A DNA stretch of 23,457 bases. Origin: a virus. Shown piece after piece: positions 1 through 3,692 of the stretch. The notes below the pieces were generated by a model. The model saw only the letters and a list, made by a program, of their open reading frames with translations, was not told where the DNA came from and ran no database searches. Each line of letters opens with the position of its first letter. The stretch's first letter is position 1. The position numbers and the translations under genes are program-made. The DNA lies in the IMG/VR virus record IMGVR_UViG_3300031226_000008, positions 1 through 23,457 of that record; one strand, given 5' to 3'.

Positions 1-1
1 C

Positions 2-349
2 CATAAGCCGGTCTTCCTTTCCGTGCGCACTGCGCGGAACCCGGAGTTCTCGGCTCTGGCGCATGTCGTGTTCACCAAGCTGGCGGACGGGCTTGGCGTC
101 CCGATGGACGCGATCAAGAACTACCTAAAGGAGCAGACCGGGCGCTTCGATCTGGTGAAGATGCCGGACGGCAGCTACGTCAGGCTGCGCAAGTCGGTGC
201 GCTTCTCGGCCATGAGCGAGGAACAGTTCCGCGCCTTCTGGAACGAGTGCCTGCCGATCATCTTCGAGAGGCTGCTTGGCCGGGTGAAGTCGAGAGAGTA
301 TCAGGACATCGTGGAGTTGCTCGATGGCAAACGTCACCCTCGTTCGTGA
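2..349 (+). CDS. DUF1367-like phage protein, 5' end cut by window edge
   Basis: The reading frame is open to the left edge (it reads H-K-P-V-F-L-S before the GTG at 23), so the true start lies outside the window. About 116 residues are visible. The pattern of an N-terminal helix, then 'GRFDLVKMPDG', then 'SVRFSAMSEEQFRAFWNE' and a final 'YQDIVELLDG' resembles the C-terminal half of DUF1367 proteins. These are conserved phage proteins of about 200 residues, often found near recombination genes, and their biochemical role is unknown to me. The family call rests on remembered sequence pattern only. The gene overlaps the next start by 26 nt, which suggests an operon with translational coupling. 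The GTG at 23 is probably an internal codon rather than the start. Confidence 0.65.
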   Translation, partial: HKPVFLSVRTARNPEFSALAHVVFTKLADGLGVPMDAIKNYLKEQTGRFDLVKMPDGSYVRLRKSVRFSAMSEEQFRAFWNECLPIIFERLLGRVKSREYQDIVELLDGKRHPRS

Positions 350-506
350 GTGTCTCGAAAAGGCGCTCGCCGCGAAGACGATGAACAACGCCCGCTACTT
401 CATCAGCCTCGCCATGAGCCACCTGCCGCCGCCGCTCGACCCGAACATCCAGTACCCCGCCACGGCTGGCGCTCTTGGTGGGCCGTTTCCAGAGGAAGAC
501 CCGTGA
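324..506 (+). CDS. Hypothetical 60-aa phage protein
   Basis: A small protein with an amphipathic N-terminal helix (about residues 1-32, rich in Ala, Leu, Arg and Lys) and a Pro/Gly-rich, acidic tail ending EEDP. I do not recognise a family. The ATG at 324 has a GGAG at 313-316, a reasonable ribosome-binding distance. The gene overlaps the previous one by 26 nt, and its TGA shares four bases (GTGA) with the GTG start of the next gene. This tight packing on both sides is the main reason to call it real. It has no membrane segment and no cysteines. Its role is unknown. Confidence 0.7.
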   Translation: MANVTLVRECLEKALAAKTMNNARYFISLAMSHLPPPLDPNIQYPATAGALGGPFPEEDP

Positions 507-874
507 GGGACAGGCCGACCGACAGGATCGAGGCCGGTCGCCTCGACGGCCAGTTCCACTCACCGAGTGCGGCGCGGTACGGCGCGTTCTCCGTCCTTGG
601 CCCATGCGGTCGCAAGCTGCTGGTGATTGCTGACGATGGTGTCGCGCGGCATGATGCGACCGGGTGGGAGCATGTGTCGGTGTCAATCGCGGGCAAGCAT
701 CCGCCGAACTGGCAGGAAATGAACTGGATCAAGGAGCAGTTCTGGCGCGATGACGAAACGGTGCTGCAATTCCACCCGGCCAAATCCGACTACGTCAACA
801 TCCACCCGAACTGCCTGCACCTGTGGCGCGTCGTCGCCCTCGATCATCCGCTGCCTGAAAGGCTGCTGGTATGA
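503..874 (+). CDS. DUF7694-like phage protein
   Basis: A 123-aa protein. I chose the GTG at 503 because it overlaps the previous stop as GTGA and has GAGGA at 492-496. The same frame is open back to an ATG at 350, but that stretch lies entirely over the preceding genes and is rich in Arg/Pro shadow sequence. The segments 'GWEHVSVSIAGKHPPNW', 'EMNWIKEQFWRDDETVLQFH' and 'SDYVNIHPNCLHLWR' match my memory of the DUF7694 pattern. That is a short phage domain with invariant Trp and His, commonly encoded among small early genes. Function is unknown. The gene ends in an ATGA overlap with the HNH-type gene. Confidence is high that it is a gene and moderate on the family. Confidence 0.8.
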   Translation: MRDRPTDRIEAGRLDGQFHSPSAARYGAFSVLGPCGRKLLVIADDGVARHDATGWEHVSVSIAGKHPPNWQEMNWIKEQFWRDDETVLQFHPAKSDYVNIHPNCLHLWRVVALDHPLPERLLV

Positions 875-1212
875 GAGCCGAATTCACCAAGGCCACGAAA
901 CGGGCGATCCACGCCCGCAGCGGGGGCCGCTGCGAGTGCTGGCGCTGCCCCGGCCTCGTGCCGTGCGGGCAGCGCCTCGGCTTTCCGAGGTTCTACGAGC
1001 ACATCATCCAGTGCGAAATCGGCGGCGATAATTCCATCGAGAACGGGGCGGTGCTAAACCTGACCTGCTGGCGGGCGAAGACTGCCAAGCAAGACCTGCC
1101 GGTGATCGCCAAGGTGAAGCGTGTTCGCGACCGTCATTGCGGCATTGTTACACGCAGCCGTCGCATCATGGGCTGGAAGCGGTTCGACGGCACCCCGGTC
1201 AGGAGGAAGTAG
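871..1212 (+). CDS. HNH endonuclease-like protein (variant active site)
   Basis: A 113-aa basic protein that starts at an ATG overlapping the previous stop (ATGA), with AAAGG at 858-862. It has a cysteine cluster at the N-terminus (C21, C23, C26, C32). An 'E43-H44' pair follows in 'FYEHIIQCEIGGDNSIENG', then N58 and 'LTCWRAKTAKQD'. This is the usual phage HNH layout: zinc cysteines, catalytic His, Asn, then Cys-His followed by AKT. HNH proteins nick or cut DNA and, beside terminases, help packaging; this copy lies among early genes instead. Where the family normally has Cys-His before the AKT motif, this protein has C66-W67, so the third canonical His appears to be missing. It may be a weakened enzyme or a DNA-binding derivative. 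Confidence 0.75.
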   Translation: MRAEFTKATKRAIHARSGGRCECWRCPGLVPCGQRLGFPRFYEHIIQCEIGGDNSIENGAVLNLTCWRAKTAKQDLPVIAKVKRVRDRHCGIVTRSRRIMGWKRFDGTPVRRK

Positions 1213-1213
1213 C

Positions 1214-1426
1214 ATGGCACTCGATCCAATCGTTGAAGGCCGCGCGACCCCGGTCGTGCCTGAGTGGCTGGAGCCATACGTCGAGGTCGCGCCAGCGAAA
1301 CGCGATGCGCTCTCCACCCCGGAGCAGATACTGTTCGACACCTACTGGCGGCGGGCGACCGGCGAGGTCAAACCTGCGCTGTCGGGGCGCGAACGCGGCA
1401 AGCTGCTGTCCTACCTTGAGCGGTGA
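1214..1426 (+). CDS. Hypothetical 70-aa phage protein
   Basis: I chose the ATG at 1214 because an AGGAGG lies at 1201-1206. The frame is open further upstream to 1121, but that part overlaps the HNH-type gene and has no ribosome-binding site. The product is acidic to neutral, begins MALDPIVEGRATPVVPEWLEPY and ends in a basic 'GRERGKLLSYLER' helix. The motif 'TPEQILFDTYWRRATGE' suggests a small helical domain. I know no family for it. It follows the HNH-type gene by one base and is probably co-transcribed with it. Confidence 0.7.
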   Translation: MALDPIVEGRATPVVPEWLEPYVEVAPAKRDALSTPEQILFDTYWRRATGEVKPALSGRERGKLLSYLER

Positions 1427-1445
1427 TCCAACAGAGGGGGCTGAC

Positions 1446-1841
1446 ATGAAGAACGGCGGGGACGCTCTGCACGAAACGGCTGCGCGTGGGGTCGAGGCAA
1501 TCCACATGATCGTAGGGCAGCGCGATCAGTTACTCACCGACAGCGAGCGCATGAAGACCGAAATCATGCTGCTGCGGGAGAAGAACACGCAACTCGATGG
1601 CCGCCTCTCGCAGGCGGTGGCCGAGCGCGACCACTACATGCGCTTCTGCGTCGAACTGACCACCAACCTCAACAACATCCAGAGCACCATCAACATCGCC
1701 ATCGACGCCGCCAAGCACGCCAGCTACCGGCCCTCGCCCATATCGTTGCCGCCGAAGGCGGACGCGATGACGCAGGCCGATGCCGAGGCGCTCGAAGGCC
1801 TGATCAAGCGCCTGCCCGCGAGTGATGGCGAGCCGAATTAA
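1446..1841 (+). CDS. Hypothetical coiled-coil phage protein
   Basis: A 131-aa protein. The ATG at 1446 follows an AGAGGGGG purine tract at 1432-1439; the upstream part of the same frame is a shadow of earlier genes. Residues about 20-65 (VGQRDQLLTDSERMKTEI, LREKNTQLDGRLSQAVAERD) form a heptad-like coiled coil. A region of small polar residues follows, then a Pro/Ser linker and a C-terminal helix (TQADAEALEGLIKRLP). It resembles the many short phage coiled-coil proteins of unknown role encoded between replication and late genes. It is the last gene before a 174-base intergenic region. Confidence 0.75.
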   Translation: MKNGGDALHETAARGVEAIHMIVGQRDQLLTDSERMKTEIMLLREKNTQLDGRLSQAVAERDHYMRFCVELTTNLNNIQSTINIAIDAAKHASYRPSPISLPPKADAMTQADAEALEGLIKRLPASDGEPN

Positions 1842-1849
1842 GGCAGCCC

Positions 1850-1865
1850 CGAAAATTTATTTTCG
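1850..1865. repeat. Small AT-rich inverted repeat downstream of the 131-aa gene
   Basis: CGAAAA (1850-1855), loop TTTA, TTTTCG (1860-1865) form a six-pair, A/T-rich stem 9 bases after the stop at 1839-1841. Its position suits a weak terminator for the plus-strand operon, but the stem is weak and no extra U-tract follows. It may only mark an AT-rich spacer. Confidence 0.35.
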
Positions 1866-1915
1866 CCAATGATTGCGGTGCGGGTTTCCGGCTAACCCAT
1901 TGACGAATTCCAAAA

Positions 1916-1930
1916 TTCGCTGAAAGCGAA
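1916..1930. promoter_or_regulatory. Possible operator: 15-bp dyad TTCGCT-GAA-AGCGAA
   Basis: A perfect inverted repeat with six-base arms and a three-base centre. It lies directly upstream of the extended -10 box at 1950-1958, where a -35 element would sit. A third copy of the half-site TTCGCT lies at 1961-1966, near the expected transcription start. Dyads placed around a promoter like this are typical of repressor or activator sites. No protein for it can be assigned from the window. Confidence 0.4.
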
Positions 1931-1949
1931 ATTCTCTGCCTTATTCGTA

Positions 1950-1958
1950 TGCTAATAT
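1950..1958 (+). promoter_or_regulatory. Extended -10 promoter (TGcTAATAT)
   Basis: TG at 1950-1951, one base, then TAATAT at 1953-1958 matches the sigma-70 extended -10 consensus. It sits in an AT-rich island of an otherwise GC-rich sequence. No good -35 box is found 16-18 bases upstream, which extended -10 promoters can tolerate. Transcription would start at about 1965 and run into the gene at 2016. TATACT at 1956-1961 is an overlapping alternative. Confidence 0.55.
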
Positions 1959-1967
1959 ACTTCGCTA

Positions 1968-1987
1968 GGTCGGGAATGGTCCCGACC
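1968..1987 (+). promoter_or_regulatory. Leader hairpin GGTCGGGA-atgg-TCCCGACC
   Basis: A perfect eight-pair, GC-rich inverted repeat with a four-base loop, 3-22 bases after the inferred transcription start and 15 bases before the Shine-Dalgarno of the 2016 gene. It has no following U-tract, so it is not a terminator. It could be a 5' mRNA-stabilising hairpin or an operator overlapping the start of transcription. The DNA symmetry alone does not tell which. Confidence 0.5.
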
Positions 1988-2015
1988 CGCTGTTTGAAAT
2001 CGTGAAGGAGGACAC

Positions 2016-2423
2016 ATGCAGTTAACGCTGCAAGAGGTCGAACTGCGTTTGAAGCGGTGGCACACCCGGCTCACCAGAGCCAGCAACGAGGTGGCCAAGC
2101 TGGAGAAGAAGCGGCGGCGGATGATGTCGATGACGTTGGCCGACCGCCATCGCGAGCACACCAAGGTGCGCCTCGCCAGCGGCGAGGTGGTTGGCGTCAA
2201 GACCGACAGCGAGATACCGCTGCCGGAACTGGATGCCTTCTTCCAGCCAGAACCGAAGAAGCCGTTCGACGCCGAAGATGCCTTCAGTATCCCGAAAGAA
2301 CTGAAGGTCACCACGGATGTCGAAAAGCTGCGAGCCGAACGCCGGAAGGCCGAGGCCGCCGAGCGCAAGAAGATGCCGTTGACGGGTAAGGCCGCCAGCG
2401 ACTACATCAAGCGCAAGAAGTGA
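2016..2423 (+). CDS. Hypothetical basic coiled-coil protein with its own promoter and terminator
   Basis: A 135-aa protein that starts at an ATG with a strong GAAGGAGG at 2003-2010. Residues 1-40 form a Lys/Arg-rich coiled coil (VELRLKRWHTRLTRASNEVA, KLEKKRRRMM). A more acidic, proline-containing middle follows (PLPELDAFFQPEPKKPFDAEDAF). The C-terminus is a very basic helix (EKLRAERRKAEAAERKK) ending in KRKK. The charge pattern would suit nucleic-acid or protein binding, but I recognise no family. It stands alone, with a promoter-like island before it and a strong terminator after it, facing the end of the convergent late operon. That arrangement is typical of independently expressed accessory ('moron'-type) genes or of regulators. 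Confidence 0.8.
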   Translation: MQLTLQEVELRLKRWHTRLTRASNEVAKLEKKRRRMMSMTLADRHREHTKVRLASGEVVGVKTDSEIPLPELDAFFQPEPKKPFDAEDAFSIPKELKVTTDVEKLRAERRKAEAAERKKMPLTGKAASDYIKRKK

Positions 2424-2436
2424 CCCCCGTCCTTTG

Positions 2437-2462
2437 GGCCGCCCTCCGGGGCGGCCTTTTTT
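2437..2462 (+). terminator. Rho-independent terminator with UCCG tetraloop
   Basis: GGCCGCCC (2437-2444), loop TCCG, GGGCGGCC (2449-2456), then six T's. The eight-pair GC stem closes with C(UCCG)G, a UNCG-type extra-stable tetraloop. It begins 13 bases after the stop of the 135-aa gene and ends plus-strand transcription just before the convergent minus-strand genes. On the minus strand the hairpin is not followed by a T-tract, so it is not a canonical terminator for the late operon. Confidence 0.93.
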
Positions 2463-2488
2463 ATCGGCAGCGCAGGACGTTCTGCTCG

Positions 2489-2713
2489 TCATACAAGCAG
2501 GTGCAGCAGGCTTCCGGCCAGCTTGACCCCAAGGTGGGGAAGCAACACCCGTAGGATCATCAGCAGCGCGATCAGCGCCACGATCACCCAGATGATCTGG
2601 ATGACCTTCTCAGGCAGCGGCACCCCGATGATGCCAAGCACCCAGATGATCAGGTAGACCACGAGTGCGAGGATGCAGACGTAGATCAGTAGCGTGATGA
2701 CTGCCTCGATCAT
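2489..2713 (-). CDS. Small two-TM membrane protein, holin candidate
   Basis: A 74-aa protein that is nearly all hydrophobic. TM1 spans about residues 4-30 (VITLLIYVCILALVVYLIIW) and TM2 about residues 36-60 (VIQIIWVIVALIALLMILRV), joined by a short 'GVPLPEKV' turn. The hydrophobic-turn-hydrophobic layout resembles the small Thivi_2564-type membrane proteins found in phages. A two-TM protein of this size at the end of a late operon fits a holin (pinholin-like or class II), but size and position are the only support. The start is well set: AGGAGG lies six bases before the ATG. It is the last gene of the late operon. Confidence 0.8.
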   Translation of the reverse strand: MIEAVITLLIYVCILALVVYLIIWVLGIIGVPLPEKVIQIIWVIVALIALLMILRVLLPHLGVKLAGSLLHLLV

Positions 2714-2722
2714 TGTTGCCTC

Positions 2723-3019
2723 CTATTTTGGTTGCGCCAAACACTCCTTCCGAAAGATCGCCGGGATCAGAAAGTTCCCCGTCTTCGGTCCCTTCGGGTC
2801 GAAGCCGGGATCGCCGGGTCCGGTGCTCACCGCGATCCGGGGATCGCAAGACGTGCGCCGGATCAGGTCGAACGCGATGGCGGCGGGAGGGATCGCCACC
2901 AGCGCAACGTCAGCAGGTTGCTGCACCGGGGCCGATGGTTTGTAGACGCGCACCTTGGTGCGGGCATCGGCGCTCGCCGGGATCAGCAGCAGCGCGATCA
3001 GCAGCGCAAAGGCTCTCAT
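2723..3019 (-). CDS. Hypothetical exported protein
   Basis: A 98-aa protein that starts at the ATG at 3019, overlapping the stop of the preceding gene as ATGA. Residues 1-19 (MRAFALLIALLLIPASADA) form a clear signal peptide with an A-x-A cleavage site. The frame is open further upstream, but that is a shadow of the preceding gene. The mature part is short, with two cysteines (in RRTSCDP and RKECLAQP) that could form a disulfide in the periplasm. There is no lipobox cysteine after the signal, so it is not an ordinary outer-membrane spanin. It lies in the lysis-type cluster; its function is unknown. Confidence 0.75.
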   Translation of the reverse strand: MRAFALLIALLLIPASADARTKVRVYKPSAPVQQPADVALVAIPPAAIAFDLIRRTSCDPRIAVSTGPGDPGFDPKGPKTGNFLIPAIFRKECLAQPK

Positions 3020-3423
3020 GCGATTTCCTCCTTGGTTGGCGGGATGACGATGACCTCGACCTCGTCGTCTGTCTCGATGCCGAGCGCGTCCATCAGCCCC
3101 GGCGAAATGTCGGCCACGCGCCCGGTCGAGGATGCCGGTCCCCAATCGGATGGCCGCGCCCAGAACGACCGCGCGGTGGCGGGCGAGCGGACCAAGCAGA
3201 TCGTGCGCAGCAGGTCTTCCTTGCTGATCTGATCGTAGTCCCACCGCATGGCGATGTAGAATTCGTCCGGGTCGAGGTTGCGACCGAGCGCCTCCGTCGC
3301 CCCCTCAAGGAACAGGTCGGGCGCTTGCGACACCTCGAAGATGAAGGCCAAAGGCTCGCCTTCGGACATGCCCTGATCGTCGGGGCCGCCGAAGTGGCTG
3401 CATTTCCCGCTGATGATCTTCAT
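3016..3423 (-). CDS. RlpA/expansin-like double-psi beta-barrel protein
   Basis: A 135-aa protein. It begins MKIISGKCSHFGGPDDQGM, runs through 'FYIAMRWDYDQISKEDLL' and ends with 'SDWGPASSTGRVADISPGL' plus 'MDALGIETDDEVEV'. That last part parallels the RlpA/expansin signature (D-x-G-P, then G-R-V-x-D-[LI]-S, then a helix and LG[IL]) and supports a double-psi beta-barrel fold. RlpA enzymes are lytic transglycosylases acting on peptidoglycan. No signal peptide is seen, so export would need a holin or the protein may act differently. Both ends overlap their neighbours by ATGA. In this cluster it is the best candidate for a lysis enzyme, although catalytic activity is not shown and the fold assignment is from motif similarity. 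Confidence 0.7.
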   Translation of the reverse strand: MKIISGKCSHFGGPDDQGMSEGEPLAFIFEVSQAPDLFLEGATEALGRNLDPDEFYIAMRWDYDQISKEDLLRTICLVRSPATARSFWARPSDWGPASSTGRVADISPGLMDALGIETDDEVEVIVIPPTKEEIA

Positions 3424-3686
3424 CGCGTCCTCGCGCTGTTGCCGTTTCCGTCAGGGAGCAGAAGCTGCCGCGCCGATGTGCGCTGCGTGCGGCAGTCGCG
3501 GATGTCCTTCACGAGACTTTCGATCAGTTCAAGCTGCGCCTTGTTGCGCTCGCCAGCGGCAGACGCCACCACGCCGAGCAGGTAGGCCGCAAAGATCAGC
3601 GTGGCGCAGATCACCACCAGCAGCGCGAGCACGATGGGCGTGCCCCGCATCGCGTCGATCAGCTTGCCGGATGTCTCGATAGGCAT
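3420..3686 (-). CDS. TM plus coiled-coil protein, possible inner-membrane spanin or holin-like
   Basis: An 88-aa protein with a short N-terminal segment and one membrane segment at about residues 15-43 (TPIVLALLVVICATLIFAAY). A helical stretch follows (AGERNKAQLELIESLVKDIR), then a polar, Arg-rich tail. The N-in, single-TM, periplasmic-helix layout is like inner-membrane spanins (Rz type), though it is shorter. A holin or antiholin is also possible. No nested outer-membrane spanin with a lipobox was found. GTGAGG sits just before the ATG, and the stop overlaps the RlpA-like gene by ATGA. Confidence 0.72.
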   Translation of the reverse strand: MPIETSGKLIDAMRGTPIVLALLVVICATLIFAAYLLGVVASAAGERNKAQLELIESLVKDIRDCRTQRTSARQLLLPDGNGNSARTR

Positions 3687-3692
3687 GTTGCC

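Noticed and set aside
350-502. N-terminal extension of the DUF7694-like gene to the ATG at 350
   Set aside because: It would overlap the 60-aa gene entirely and encodes Arg/Pro-rich shadow sequence; the GTG at 503 has a ribosome-binding site and a GTGA coupling junction.
1900-1905. TTGACG as a -35 box
   Set aside because: No -10-like hexamer lies 16-18 bases downstream (1923-1928 reads AAAGCG), and the good -10 at 1953 is far too distant.
2437-2462. Bidirectional terminator
   Set aside because: Only the plus-strand reading has a T-tract after the stem; on the minus strand the stem is followed by CAAAGGAC.
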